A stretch of 64,000 nucleotides of DNA, from NCBI RefSeq assembly GCF_017352115.1, contig NZ_CP071448.1:4451001-4515000 (forward strand), read 5' to 3'. The DNA is from Flavobacterium endoglycinae (GTDB taxonomy: Bacteria > Bacteroidota > Bacteroidia > Flavobacteriales > Flavobacteriaceae). The notes under the pieces were generated by a model. It was not told where the DNA came from. It saw only the letters and a program-made list of their open reading frames with translations, and did not search any database. The first letter of the stretch is position 1. Each line of letters opens with the position of its first letter. Shown piece by piece: positions 9,086 to 18,250 of the stretch. The translations under genes and the position numbers were made by a program.

Positions 9086-9488
9086 ATTTTATGTTAAGGA
9101 GAGCTCATCTTTTTTGGCATTGCATCTTACCGTGGTATACAAGCCGGGGGTACAAGCCGGGGGCGGTCATCTTAGTAGTTTTTTATCAGTGTTTCAGCTG
9201 AAGACTTCTATATCATAGTTTATTATGCATGATTGTAAATGCTATCTAGCGGTATAATCAATACTAAAGAATTGCAGATATATTTATATCATCTTTAAGA
9301 TAATAATATATTTTATTTCGGATCTTCCTTCTCTTTTGGGATGATTTTTTACATTTTTTTGATTTAATGCTGCGCTGCAGTTCAAAAACTAATATATCAT
9401 TTGCAAGAATGGATATGCCCAGAGAGTTTGTAGCTCAGTGCCCCAGACATCAACTACGCCGGCAGTTCATACAGGCAGTATGCCGTAT
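9086..9488. other. Intergenic stretch with small tandem duplication
   Basis: No gene is supported. It contains a 13-bp tandem duplication of TACAAGCCGGGGG at 9138-9150 and 9151-9163, in a locally GC-rich spot within otherwise AT-rich DNA. Confidence 0.5.
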
Positions 9489-9737
9489 CTAGTTCTTTCC
9501 CGGAGCAGATCGTATTTTTGGTTCTTTGGGCAGTATTTTCTGGTGGCTTTCTTTGACCGTGCGGCTTTCAGAGGCCATAGATGTGAAATGCCCATGTTCA
9601 TCCACGTAGATAATCATGCTCTGAAAGCCTTTGCCTTTGAGGTTGTTTGTTTTTCTTTCCAGCTTCCTGAGTGCTTTCTGCTTTTTGAGAACAGCTTTTT
9701 TCTTGTTATTTTCTTTTTTAAAAAATGAGTCGGCCAT
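9489..9737 (-). pseudogene. N-terminal half of a Bacteroidota cold-shock protein, cold-shock domain missing
   Basis: From the ATG at 9737 the protein reads MADSFFKKENNKKKA, then a Lys/Arg-rich region and RKTNNLKGKGFQSM followed by IIYVDEHGHFTS. This matches the charged N-terminal extension of Bacteroidota cold-shock proteins, which continues into a CspA-type RNA-binding domain of about 65 residues. Here the frame stops after 82 residues and no cold-shock domain is found in any frame downstream. It may still be made as a short basic protein, but the nucleic-acid-binding part is gone. It starts 36 bases after lpxD on the same strand. Confidence 0.6.
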
Positions 9738-9772
9738 ATTTGACTTCAGTATTAAATTAAACAATTGAATTA

Positions 9773-10756
9773 CTATTTTTTTTCTTTGATCGATGCCCAG
9801 TGTTTCAAAGTAACAGTAGCTTTAAGAGCAGGATATCCTAATACGGTATCACCTGCGCAGACATCGGAGATCACTCCCGATCCTCCGCCGACGGTAGCTC
9901 CGTCTCCAATTGTGACATGGTCCTTAATGCTGCTTCCCCCTCCGATGACCACTCCTCTGCCAAGTTTCACAGAACCTGCAAGTCCGCTGTTTCCTGCGAT
10001 GATGCAGTGTTCGCCTACAATGCAGTTATGCCCGATCTGTACCAGATTATCGATTTTACAGCTGTTTCCAATAACAGTTGAAGCGAATTTTGCGCGGTCT
10101 ATGCAGACTGCTGCACCGATTTCTACATCATCACCGATAACAACATTTCCGATATGGGGGACCTTTACGAGTCCTTCAACAGGACACTTCACAAAACCAA
10201 ACCCGTCGGCACCGATAACAGCATTGGAATGTATGATTGTCCTTAGGCCGATGCGACAGTTTTCACGTATGACAGTCCCAGGCCATATAACAGTTCCAGA
10301 ACCAATAAAACAGCCGTCAAGCACGGTAACGTTAGGATAAATAGTGACATTATGTTCCAGTATGCATCCTGCGCCTACGTATACGCCGGCTCCTATTTTT
10401 GTTTGACTGCCTATTTCAGCGGACTTATGAATTACTGCAGAGTGATGGATGTTGTTTTCAAACCTAACAGCCACAGGCCTGAAAAGTTCAAGCACTCGGC
10501 ACATAGCCAGCTCAACACTGTCTACTTTGATCAGTGCCCTGCCGGGGCCGGGGTCTAGTACGCTGTTCTTATCCACAACAGCAACAAGAGCTTTGGATTT
10601 CGGCCAAAGCCTTTCAAATTTTTTGTTTCCTAGAAAAGTAATCTGATATGGCTGGGCGGTTTCAGGGCTCCCCGCAGAGGATACCATTGCCGACGTTTTG
10701 CCGTCAGTTATGCCATGAAGATGTGTGCAGATCTCATGTACTGAAAATTTTTTCAT
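9773..10756 (-). CDS. lpxD: UDP-3-O-(3-hydroxyacyl)glucosamine N-acyltransferase
   Basis: A 327-residue LpxD homologue, which adds the N-linked hydroxy fatty acid in lipid A synthesis on the cytoplasmic face. The N-terminal uridine-binding domain (about residues 1-100) includes ITFLGNKKF. The left-handed parallel beta-helix of hexapeptide repeats (about 105-310) contains NAVIGADGFGF and DNLVQIGHNC, the latter carrying the expected catalytic His, followed by a short C-terminal helix. Length is slightly below the usual about 340. No lpxC/fabZ/lpxA neighbours are present, so this is probably the second, stand-alone LpxD copy often seen in Flavobacteria; its acyl preference may differ. Confidence 0.88.
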   Translation of the reverse strand: MKKFSVHEICTHLHGITDGKTSAMVSSAGSPETAQPYQITFLGNKKFERLWPKSKALVAVVDKNSVLDPGPGRALIKVDSVELAMCRVLELFRPVAVRFENNIHHSAVIHKSAEIGSQTKIGAGVYVGAGCILEHNVTIYPNVTVLDGCFIGSGTVIWPGTVIRENCRIGLRTIIHSNAVIGADGFGFVKCPVEGLVKVPHIGNVVIGDDVEIGAAVCIDRAKFASTVIGNSCKIDNLVQIGHNCIVGEHCIIAGNSGLAGSVKLGRGVVIGGGSSIKDHVTIGDGATVGGGSGVISDVCAGDTVLGYPALKATVTLKHWASIKEKK

Positions 10757-11083
10757 GTAAATATGATTATTATGTATGGCAGTATGTTAAATTTATAATT
10801 TAGGTGGCAACCGCCATACAATTGATGATTATAAAAAAGCAGCAGCAGTTGTACCTGATGCCTTTCGCAGGTAGGTTTTCAGCTCTGATTTTAAAAAAAA
10901 GATAATTCCTGTTATAAAAAAAAGGTAAAGTTTAATTCTATGCCTGCTAGAAGCATTATGATTTATTGGTTTCAGATTAGTGTCTGAAGCAAAGAAATTT
11001 ATTATAGTAATAACGAGCCATTATGCATCAGCTCTATGTAGATTTGGCCGCTGGTCTGATCAGAGCATTGCCAGAGACAGCAG
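10757..11083. other. Intergenic stretch, nothing recognised
   Basis: About 330 AT-rich bases upstream of lpxD and downstream of the RRM gene. No hairpin or promoter consensus was identified with confidence. Confidence 0.35.
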
Positions 11084-11389
11084 CTATCTTCTTCTGTCCT
11101 TAGAGTAATTTGATGCGCCTCTGCTGGGGCTGTAGTCCAAAACATCAGGCTTAGGTCGGGCTTCGTTTACCACTACAGTCTGGCTGTCCAGTTTGGAGTT
11201 GTTCAGCCCTTTTATTGCTTTTTCAGCATCAGATTGGTCAGGCATTTCAACAAAACCGAAGCATTTTGAGCGGCCTGTAAACGGATCCATAATTATTTTT
11301 ACAGAGGTTACTGTTCCATAAGATGCGAAAGCGTCGCGCACCTGATCCTCCGAGGTTGCAAACCCCAGTTTTGCTACAAAGATATTCAT
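11084..11389 (-). CDS. RRM-type RNA-binding protein
   Basis: A single RNA recognition motif protein of 101 residues. RNP2 is MNIFVAKLGF at the N-terminus, RNP1 is KCFGFVEM near residue 45, and NEARPKP ends the domain. A short Arg/Lys/Ser tail ending in KDRRR follows. The ATG at 11389 begins directly at RNP2 and is preferred over an upstream in-frame start. These proteins are common in Bacteroidota and cyanobacteria, bind single-stranded RNA, and are often cold-induced. The gene is monocistronic. Confidence 0.93.
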   Translation of the reverse strand: MNIFVAKLGFATSEDQVRDAFASYGTVTSVKIIMDPFTGRSKCFGFVEMPDQSDAEKAIKGLNNSKLDSQTVVVNEARPKPDVLDYSPSRGASNYSKDRRR

Positions 11390-11720
11390 AATGTAAAATG
11401 TTTTAAAAATTAAGGCGGCTGTATGCCTAAACTGAAGAGTAAGGGAGGACAAATTTTACAAGATGGACAGATCTGCTTATCAGAGTGAGCATTGGCAGAA
11501 TACCAATTACAGCAAAGATAGCATTATATATTTTATCGCAGGCATGTTATTAAAAAAAGTTTGGTAAAAAAAAACTGAAAATCAATAATTTAATTCTGTG
11601 ATCCTAAGTTTTACGATGTATTTACTTTAATCTTTACAACTGTATTACGTTATTATCCGCTTTATGAATAAACCAATTTTTTGCCTCCGTCATTATTTTT
11701 CCATACTTATAGTGGTTGCT
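11390..11720. other. Upstream region of the RRM gene
   Basis: About 330 bases of AT-rich intergenic DNA. It presumably includes the RRM promoter and a long 5' leader; no element could be pinned down. Confidence 0.35.
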
Positions 11721-12140
11721 TTAAAAGATTATGTCTTTTTTTAGAACTGATTTTATTGCTTCCAAAAGTTCATGCTGCTTAAAAGGTTTAGGCACATAGC
11801 CGTTCATGCCGGCATCCAGGCATCGGTGCAGTTCTCCTGCCAGGGAATGTGCAGTCATGGCGATAATAGGGATAGGGTTATTCATTTCTTTTCTTATATA
11901 TTTAGTCGTCTTGTAGCCATCCTGAATAGGCATCTGCAGATCCATAAGCATCAGGTCATATTCTCCGTGCGCTAGCATTTCTATGCCCTGGCTTCCGTTT
12001 TCGGCTATATCTATTTTAAATCCGAATCCTTCAATTACGTTCTGTGCCAGTTTCTGGTTGAGGTAGTTGTCCTCACAAAGCAGTATGCTGAGCCTGCCAA
12101 GATCATTGAAGAGTTTCGCTTCAGGCGGGCTGGTTTCCAA
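11721..12140 (-). CDS. Receiver domain, possibly the tail of a lost hybrid histidine kinase
   Basis: A receiver domain of about 139 residues: acidic pair in LLCEDNYLNQ, phosphoacceptor Asp in LMLMDLQMPIQDG, switch Thr in IAMTAH, and Lys in VPKPF. The sequence type (CEDN-x-x-NQ-x-L at the start, AGMNGYVPKPF at the end) is that of receivers at the C-terminus of hybrid kinases rather than of the small CheY-like proteins elsewhere in this window. The only start is a TTG at 12140, and the frame stays open upstream into the next gene, so it may be a remnant whose kinase part was lost. Product uncertain, domain certain. Confidence 0.7.
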   Translation of the reverse strand: METSPPEAKLFNDLGRLSILLCEDNYLNQKLAQNVIEGFGFKIDIAENGSQGIEMLAHGEYDLMLMDLQMPIQDGYKTTKYIRKEMNNPIPIIAMTAHSLAGELHRCLDAGMNGYVPKPFKQHELLEAIKSVLKKDIIF

Positions 12141-12150
12141 GACTGCTTTT

Positions 12151-12483
12151 TTATAAGATAATGTGAAGTAAAAATACGTTTGATGCCAGTTTAATCGTTA
12201 AATACAAAATTCCAATAATAACGGCACGAATCATTATCTGGTGTTTCTTATAGTCGAAGACCGAAAAATATTGATAATTGAAAATTATTACATAAAAAAT
12301 GGTTAGTACAGCCAGAAAATTATTCAGTGAAAGGAGAAAATCCCTATTGTCAGTAAAGATCATAACCAATTGCATAAAAGCACTGATTGTTAAGATTCCA
12401 TACAACAAAAACAAATTGAGTACTAAGTTCTCTGTAAAATTTTGTCTGCTTTTTTTAAAAAGTAAATAACTGGCTAAAGCCAT
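12151..12483 (-). CDS. Hypothetical four-helix membrane protein
   Basis: A 110-residue protein with about four hydrophobic segments (around residues 20-40, 45-65 after a charged turn, 55-75, and 85-108) and a basic N-terminal segment FKKSRQNF. The ATG at 12483 is the first start. No family is recognised. It sits between ssb and the receiver frame on the same strand. It might be the membrane portion of a decayed sensor whose receiver lies just downstream, since the two frames are adjacent. Confidence 0.45.
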   Translation of the reverse strand: MALASYLLFKKSRQNFTENLVLNLFLLYGILTISAFMQLVMIFTDNRDFLLSLNNFLAVLTIFYVIIFNYQYFSVFDYKKHQIMIRAVIIGILYLTIKLASNVFLLHIIL

Positions 12484-12614
12484 AGTGGGTGATGCTTTTA
12501 AGTATTATCCCATTAAAGGCATCGCTTACACGATACCCGCTGTAATTTGATTTTTTTAAGGCTTCCATGATATAGTATTTAGGCGTGTATACAATTTTAA
12601 ATGGCTTGAATGGT

Positions 12615-13007
12615 CTAGAACGGCAGGTCGTCAGGGTCGTTTGATGCCTGCTGTTTTTTGGGAGCTTTTGCAGGCACAGGCTTAGTATCATCAGCGCGGG
12701 CAAATACGAGTATCTTGATGTCCGAGGTATGAAAGGTCAATGAACCGTGCGCCTGCGAGTCATTTCCGATATAGACATTCATCCCGATGCGCCCGAAAAG
12801 CTGCACGAGTGTTCCTTTTTTGAGCCACTGCGCCAATCCTGCGCTGAGCCAGTAGGAGCAGTCGATATAGGTTACAATCTTTTTTACCTCCGTGCTTCCT
12901 TTGGGTCTGTAGCTGTCATTGACCGCAATGGAGAAGTTTACCACCTCACGGTTTTCCTTTACCTTAAAAATTGAGGCATCCTTTACAATTCTTCCTGTGA
13001 TTTCCAT
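12615..13007 (-). CDS. ssb: Single-stranded DNA-binding protein
   Basis: A 130-residue SSB with one OB-fold (about residues 1-100): MEITGRIVKDA at the start, VVNFSIAVND, YIDCSYWLSAGLA, and LVQLFGRIG. A Pro/Lys/Ala-rich linker follows, and the acidic C-terminal tip DPDDLPF recruits partner proteins. The ATG at 13007 is chosen because it starts the OB-fold directly. It is probably an accessory SSB, since it sits in a block of repair genes and not with housekeeping replication genes. The coding sequence is clearly GC-richer than the genes to its left. Confidence 0.93.
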   Translation of the reverse strand: MEITGRIVKDASIFKVKENREVVNFSIAVNDSYRPKGSTEVKKIVTYIDCSYWLSAGLAQWLKKGTLVQLFGRIGMNVYIGNDSQAHGSLTFHTSDIKILVFARADDTKPVPAKAPKKQQASNDPDDLPF

Positions 13008-13315
13008 GATTCTGATTTTTAGATGAATACTTGTTACCATTTCTTTTCCCATGCCCCGCACTAAAATTTTTCAAAAGAAAAAACGGGAAAAAAGAAAGCA
13101 GAAGAACAGTGTCCGATACCGAGCCGGAGTGCTATAAGTCCCGAAGGGCGGCGGAGCCGTTATGCGCATGCAGGGGAGGGCGGGCACTACTTTGGCTGCC
13201 CTTTTAACCCGTTTTGAATTGAAAAGTTCTTCCCCTGATTTTTATGCATTTGAGATTCCGATGCAGAATGGCTACCTTAGCAGTCAGCAAAAAACAGGCA
13301 GCAGGCTTTAAAAGG
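13008..13315. other. GC-rich divergent intergenic region
   Basis: About 300 bases between the divergent ssb and xseA genes. It is notably GC-rich around 13130-13200, with no recognisable promoter consensus or RNA. Earlier in-frame starts for xseA exist at 13244 and 13268. Confidence 0.4.
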
Positions 13316-14751
13316 ATGGAACCCCAGCAGTATATCAGACTCTCACAGCTCAACGACCAGATCCATGACGCGATCCATTCGCGCTTCAGGGGAGAGACGT
13401 ATTGGGTGGTGGCTGATATCACCAGCCATTCCTTCAAGGCCGACAAAAAGATCCATTACTTCGAGCTGGTGGAGAAAGCGGAAAAGAACAGCGCCATAAC
13501 GGCCAAGATCATGGGAAAGGCATGGGGAGAGGGAGCGGTGCACCTGTCGGACTTCGAGAAGAAGACCGGACAGCGCTTCACCAACAACCTGCATGTGCTG
13601 GTAAAGGTCAGCGTGGATTATCATCCGCTGTATGGGCTGTCAGTAAACGTGCTGGATATCGATGTGAATTTCACGCTCGGGGTCCTGGAGCAGCAGCGCA
13701 ATGCCACCCTAGCACGGCTTGTGGCGGAAAACGATTTTATCATCAAAACGGCGGAAGGGTATTCCACGCTCAACAGCCGCCTGAAGCTGCCCCTTGCCAT
13801 ACAGCGGGTGGCTGTGATATCGGCAAGCAATTCTGCCGGGAATGAGGACTTCCGGCATACCCTTGAGCATAATAATTTCGGGTATGCTTTCCAGATTGAC
13901 GACTATCATACCATAGTGCAGGGGGACAACAACGCCAGACTGTTCCTAAACAAGCTTATTGAAGTGTTCAATACAGGAATTCCCTATGACGCCGTTGTCA
14001 TCACAAGGGCGGAGGCGCGCAGTCGGACTTCCTTATTTTCGACAACTATCAGATCGGACGGGCGGTTGCCAAGTTTCCCATTCCAATTATAACGGGCATC
14101 GGACACCAGAAGAATGTGAGCATCACCGATATGATGGCCCATACCCATACCAAGACCCCGACCAAGGCGGCAGAGTTCATCATTGCCCATAACCGCAGTT
14201 TTGAAACGGGTCTGCTGTCGCTGCAGCAGCATATCGTAATCAAATCCCAGCAGCTTCTGCTGCGTCATTCCAAAGCGCTTGAAGAGCAGAAGCGGACTAT
14301 TTCAAGAAATGCAAGGGAGCTTCTCTCCCTCTACAGGCAGCAGCTGGCCACAGCCAATCAGAGCATTGCATCGGACGCGAAAGACATCCTGCACGGGCAT
14401 CAGAAAAAGCTTTCGCTGAAAGCCCAGATGGCCACGCAGGGATCAAACAGTCTCTTGCGCCGCAAGAGAAGCGATATCGATTATCTGGCCGAAAACCTAA
14501 AGCGCTTTACGTCAGGCTATCTGAAAGGCAGGACGCTTCATCTGGAGCATATGGATAAAAGCATAAAACTGATGTCCCCGCAGCATATCCTAAAGAAGGG
14601 ATATGCGATCGTAAAAGCGAATGGCAAGATTGCAGGGACTGCCGAGAATATAAAAATAGGAGAGGATATTGAGGTGATCCTCCACGATACCCTGCTTAAA
14701 AGCACCGTTAAAGAAAAAATACAATATGATGGAAGAGACACTGACGTATGA
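13316..14751 (+). pseudogene. xseA: Exonuclease VII large subunit, single-base frameshift
   Basis: Encodes the catalytic subunit that degrades single-stranded DNA from both ends. The N-terminal OB-fold is present (LSQLNDQIHDAI, ETYWVVADI). The catalytic domain runs through VAVISASNSAGNEDF and PYDAVVITR, after which the frame breaks at the G run 14007-14009. Adding one G gives TRGGGAQSDF, then FDNYQIGRAVAKFPIP and TGIGHQKN, the expected continuation, in the frame that goes on to the stop at 14751. The C-terminal coiled-coil part is intact and ends overlapping xseB. The break falls in the catalytic core, so the enzyme is inactive unless this is a sequencing error. The ATG at 13316 begins the family-typical N-terminus. 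Confidence 0.88.
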
Positions 14752-14938
14752 ATCGGCATGGAATGAGCTTTCTGCCATTTCAAAGGAAATTGAAAACGAG
14801 ACCATTTCGGTGGACGAGCTTGCCTCCAAAGTAAAAAGGGCATCGGAGCTCATTGCCTTCTGCCAGGGCAGGCTCAAGGCTGCCGAGACAGAAGTGAGCA
14901 GGATTATAGACGGTATGGAGAACCAAAAAGAAGGATAA
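14726..14938 (+). CDS. xseB: Exonuclease VII small subunit
   Basis: A 70-residue all-helical XseB. LTYESAWNELSAISKEIE and the segment ISVDELASKVKRASELI are typical of the family, whose members wrap around the XseA C-terminus. The start overlaps the end of xseA by 26 bases, indicating translational coupling. It is intact even though xseA is frameshifted here. Confidence 0.93.
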   Translation: MMEETLTYESAWNELSAISKEIENETISVDELASKVKRASELIAFCQGRLKAAETEVSRIIDGMENQKEG

Positions 14939-14950
14939 AGATCTGTTCTT

Positions 14951-17281
14951 TTATTCAGGCCATTTTCCATCTATAAAATCATTTTTGCCAGAGGAATGGT
15001 CCGGGTTTTCATCTTCGAAAATATCAGAGGGCGTATTTGAATGTAGAGATTCTGCAAAAGGATCGGGAGCTGATTTCAGGCCTTCATGAATATTCAGGAA
15101 TTCAGAAGGAGAGACGGAGTTTTCTTCAGAATCTGATGCGGGCTCCAGAAAGCGGAATGCAAAATCTATGGGCTTTTCCCTGTCCATTTCAAAAAAGTGC
15201 ACGATGTACTGGTTTTTCTCCCTGTCCACAGCCTGGACCTTTCCTTTGTTCCATACGGGATGCATCACCAGATCGCCTGCTTTGAAAGCGGTGTCTGAAC
15301 TGCCTGACAAGGATGCAGCAGTTGCCTGGGAAGCCTGAAGGATTTCAGGGGACAGCTTTCCTTTGCGCACATAAAATTCCTCCTTGATCTCAAAGAGGAA
15401 CCTTGAAGGGTATTTGTTCAGGCCGGTGGTGAAGTTGAAGCCTTCCGAGTCGGTCATGTAGAACCGCTTCTCGGCGCGCGTGACCGCGACATACATTAGT
15501 CTTCTTTCCTCTTCGATGGCCCGCTTTCTCCGTTCCTTGATCGATAGCGCGCTCGGCAGCACCCCTTCGGTGAAACCGCACAGGAATACATATGGGAATT
15601 CCAGGCCTTTGGAGATGTGGATGGTCATCAGGCGCACCTTGTCCTGATTTTCGGTATCCTTGTCCATATCGGTGTAAAGCGCTATTTCCTGCAGGTATTC
15701 CACAATGTTGACCGGTCCGTTGTTCTCTTTTTCCAGAAGCATCATCGAGCTTACCAGCTCCTTGATGTTCTCAAGCCTGTCGTCATCGCCGTCCTTGCGG
15801 TAGAGTTCAGAAAGCCCGCTTTTATCGAGTATGATCTTCACCAGGTCTGAGATCGAATTGCTTTGGGCATCTATTTTCAGATCTGCCACCAGAGAAAGGA
15901 AATCAGCAGCGCCTTTTTTGTTCAGTTCTTTGTCTTCTATATTGTTCTGCAAAGCCTGAAGCAGCGAAAGATTCTGTTCATTGGCCAGAAGGCTCAGCTT
16001 TTCCAGAAACTTCTTTCCAAGCCCCCTTGCCGGATGGTTGAACATGCGCAGGAAGGAGAAGTTGTCCCCCTGCACGATAAGCCTTAGAAAAGAGAGCACA
16101 TCCTTGATTTCCCTGCGCTCAAAGAAACGCACCCCTCCAAAAATGGCGTAGGGGATGTTTTCCTTGATCAGGGCCTGCTCTATATTTCTTGAGAGATGGT
16201 TGGAGCGGTATAAAATGGTAATATCCGAATAGGCGGCGTTTTCCGTTTTCAGGATTTCCTTTATTTCGGAAGCCACCCAGAGGGTCTCCTCAAAATCATT
16301 CTTGCCGTGGAAATGCACCACTTCTACGCCTTCGGGATTGTCGGTCACCATATCCTTGTCCACCCTGACGGTGTTGTTTTTGATAATGTGGTTGCCGACC
16401 TTCAGGATATTGGGCGTCGAGCGGTAGTTCTGGTTCATGATGATGGTCTTCGTACCTGGAAACATCTGGTCGAATTCTACCAGATATTCGGGTTTTGCCC
16501 CCCGCCACTCGTAGATGGTCTGGTCGGGATCGCCTACCAGAAAAAGGTTCTGGTGTACGCGTGAGAGCATTTCCACCAGATGGAACTGGTTGTCGGAGCT
16601 GTCCTGCGCCTCATCCACCTGTATGTAGTGCAGCATTTGCTGCCACTTTAAAAGCACATCGGGATTGCTGTCGAGGATGAAAGCTGTAAAATGGATCAGA
16701 TCGTCAAAGTCCAGCGCATAGTTGCGCTTCTGCTTGTCGAGGTACTTTTGATATACCTGGCTGGAAAGCGAATCCTTTTGATCGGGAGTAAAACTTTTGT
16801 TCTCCAGCATATAGGCCAGATAGTCCGAGGTGCTCTTCTGTTTGGATATGAATCGCAGCACCTGTTTGAAGGTCAGGTTTTTGGAATTGATGTCCAGTTC
16901 GGTGAACACCTCCCTTAGTATGGTTTTCTGGTCCTCGGCATCCAGTATGATAAAATTCTTAGGATAGTGGATTTTGTTGATCTCCTCGCGCAGGAAGCGC
17001 ACGCAGAATCCATGATAGGTGGTGATAAAACTCACATCATACAGATCCCCGATCAGCGCCTTGACGCGTTTTTTCATTTCCTGCGCGGCCTTGTTGGTGA
17101 AGGTCACGCAGAGGATATTGGAAGAGTTGATGCCCAGCCTGTCTACAATGTAGGCAAACCGGGAGGTAAGCGCCTTTGTTTTTCCGGAGCCTGCGCCGGC
17201 AATGACACGCACATAGCCTTCGGTAGTCTTGACTGCCTGAAGCTGGTTGGGATTTAGATTTTCTAATATTGGATCACTCAT
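14951..17281 (-). CDS. UvrD/PcrA-like superfamily 1 DNA helicase
   Basis: A 776-residue 3'-5' ATP-dependent DNA helicase. Motifs in order: NPNQLQAV (Q motif), VIAGAGSGKT (I, about residues 26-36), VTFTNKAAQEM (Ia), VDEAQDSSDNQ (II), LVGDPDQTIYEWRGA (III), NYRST (IV), RLMTIHISKGLEFPYVF (V) and VAVTRAEKRFYM (VI). The C-terminal region (about 680-720) contains DLVMHPVWNKGKVQAV, the Tudor-like end domain of UvrD/PcrA that contacts RNA polymerase. Slightly longer than E. coli UvrD (720). It converges on xseB. It probably removes proteins or unwinds in repair; a housekeeping copy may exist elsewhere. Confidence 0.93.
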   Translation of the reverse strand: MSDPILENLNPNQLQAVKTTEGYVRVIAGAGSGKTKALTSRFAYIVDRLGINSSNILCVTFTNKAAQEMKKRVKALIGDLYDVSFITTYHGFCVRFLREEINKIHYPKNFIILDAEDQKTILREVFTELDINSKNLTFKQVLRFISKQKSTSDYLAYMLENKSFTPDQKDSLSSQVYQKYLDKQKRNYALDFDDLIHFTAFILDSNPDVLLKWQQMLHYIQVDEAQDSSDNQFHLVEMLSRVHQNLFLVGDPDQTIYEWRGAKPEYLVEFDQMFPGTKTIIMNQNYRSTPNILKVGNHIIKNNTVRVDKDMVTDNPEGVEVVHFHGKNDFEETLWVASEIKEILKTENAAYSDITILYRSNHLSRNIEQALIKENIPYAIFGGVRFFERREIKDVLSFLRLIVQGDNFSFLRMFNHPARGLGKKFLEKLSLLANEQNLSLLQALQNNIEDKELNKKGAADFLSLVADLKIDAQSNSISDLVKIILDKSGLSELYRKDGDDDRLENIKELVSSMMLLEKENNGPVNIVEYLQEIALYTDMDKDTENQDKVRLMTIHISKGLEFPYVFLCGFTEGVLPSALSIKERRKRAIEEERRLMYVAVTRAEKRFYMTDSEGFNFTTGLNKYPSRFLFEIKEEFYVRKGKLSPEILQASQATAASLSGSSDTAFKAGDLVMHPVWNKGKVQAVDREKNQYIVHFFEMDREKPIDFAFRFLEPASDSEENSVSPSEFLNIHEGLKSAPDPFAESLHSNTPSDIFEDENPDHSSGKNDFIDGKWPE

Positions 17282-17491
17282 GTTTAAATATTTAGGGCGG
17301 AGCGCCTGGGCTGATCAGGGTTCAGGATCCCAGATCATGGACCCTATTGCAGAACAATTCTGCCTGCCGTGGCAGATGCAAATTTAGGCAATAAATCGCA
17401 AGGGAGCATTGTCTTATAATTATGTAAGGCGGCTTGCTGATGATATAAGCTCAATCGGATTTTGTTATCGAGATTTGCTGTTCAAATTTAA

Positions 17492-18244
17492 ATGCAGTTT
17501 ATGAAAAATATAGTATGTCTTTTTTTCCTGCTGCTGGCATGCTTCTGCGGCACAGCTCAGCAGAACATACAGACCGACCGTCCTGACCAGACAGAGAATA
17601 CGGCGCTGGTGCCCAAAGGAAGATTCCAGTTTGAGAGCGGTGTCAAGCACGAGCAGGCTTCTTCGGATGAACTGGAGGTTGAGCTGCCGGAATTCCTGGC
17701 CAGATACGGACTCTCCAAAAGAGTCGAGCTCCGCCTGCAGGGCCAGTTTATGTATGAAAAGGCCGATCGGGAAACTTTTGGCCTGCATGAGCTTCATGCC
17801 GGTGCCAAGATTAAAATCCTTTCTGAAAAGAACGGATTTCCAGCGGTGTCCCTGATGGGCCAGCTGCAGATCCCCGGCATTGAGGCCGGCTCATTCCAGA
17901 CACATCATGCTGCGCCCGAAGTGCGGGTGCTGCTGCGTAATACCCTTTCTAAAAAAGTGGACCTTGGATATAATGCAGGGGTGAGATGGGATGCCAATAC
18001 AATGCAGGCATCCTACAGCTACACGTTTTCGCCCAATATCAAGCTTTCTGACCAGCTGCATGCCTTTGTGGAAAGCTTTGGTGATTTCCCGGTCTCGCGC
18101 CATGGGCACCAGTGGGCTGACGGCGGTATGGCACTGCGTCTGGGAAGCGATCTGCAGCTTGATTTTTCACTGGGAATGGAGCTTACCAAAACAGAAGGGT
18201 ATCATCATTTTTTTGAATCCGTGGGCGTTTCATTCCGTATCTAA
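17492..18244 (+). CDS. Outer-membrane beta-barrel-like protein (phenol MetA pathway type)
   Basis: A 250-residue secreted protein with a clear signal peptide (MKNIVCLFFLLLACFCG, cleavage about residue 22). It then has QTDRPDQTENTALVPKGRFQFESG, split here as QTDRPDQTE and VPKGRFQFE, the hallmark of the MetA-pathway transporter-like family (PF13557 as I recall). Alternating amphipathic beta strands continue to a C-terminal aromatic-rich strand, VGVSFRI. It is predicted to sit in the outer membrane; substrate unknown. It converges with alkB (6-base gap) and is not obviously part of the repair operon. Either ATG 17492 or 17501 could start it. Confidence 0.8.
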   Translation: MQFMKNIVCLFFLLLACFCGTAQQNIQTDRPDQTENTALVPKGRFQFESGVKHEQASSDELEVELPEFLARYGLSKRVELRLQGQFMYEKADRETFGLHELHAGAKIKILSEKNGFPAVSLMGQLQIPGIEAGSFQTHHAAPEVRVLLRNTLSKKVDLGYNAGVRWDANTMQASYSYTFSPNIKLSDQLHAFVESFGDFPVSRHGHQWADGGMALRLGSDLQLDFSLGMELTKTEGYHHFFESVGVSFRI

Positions 18245-18250
18245 TGCGTT

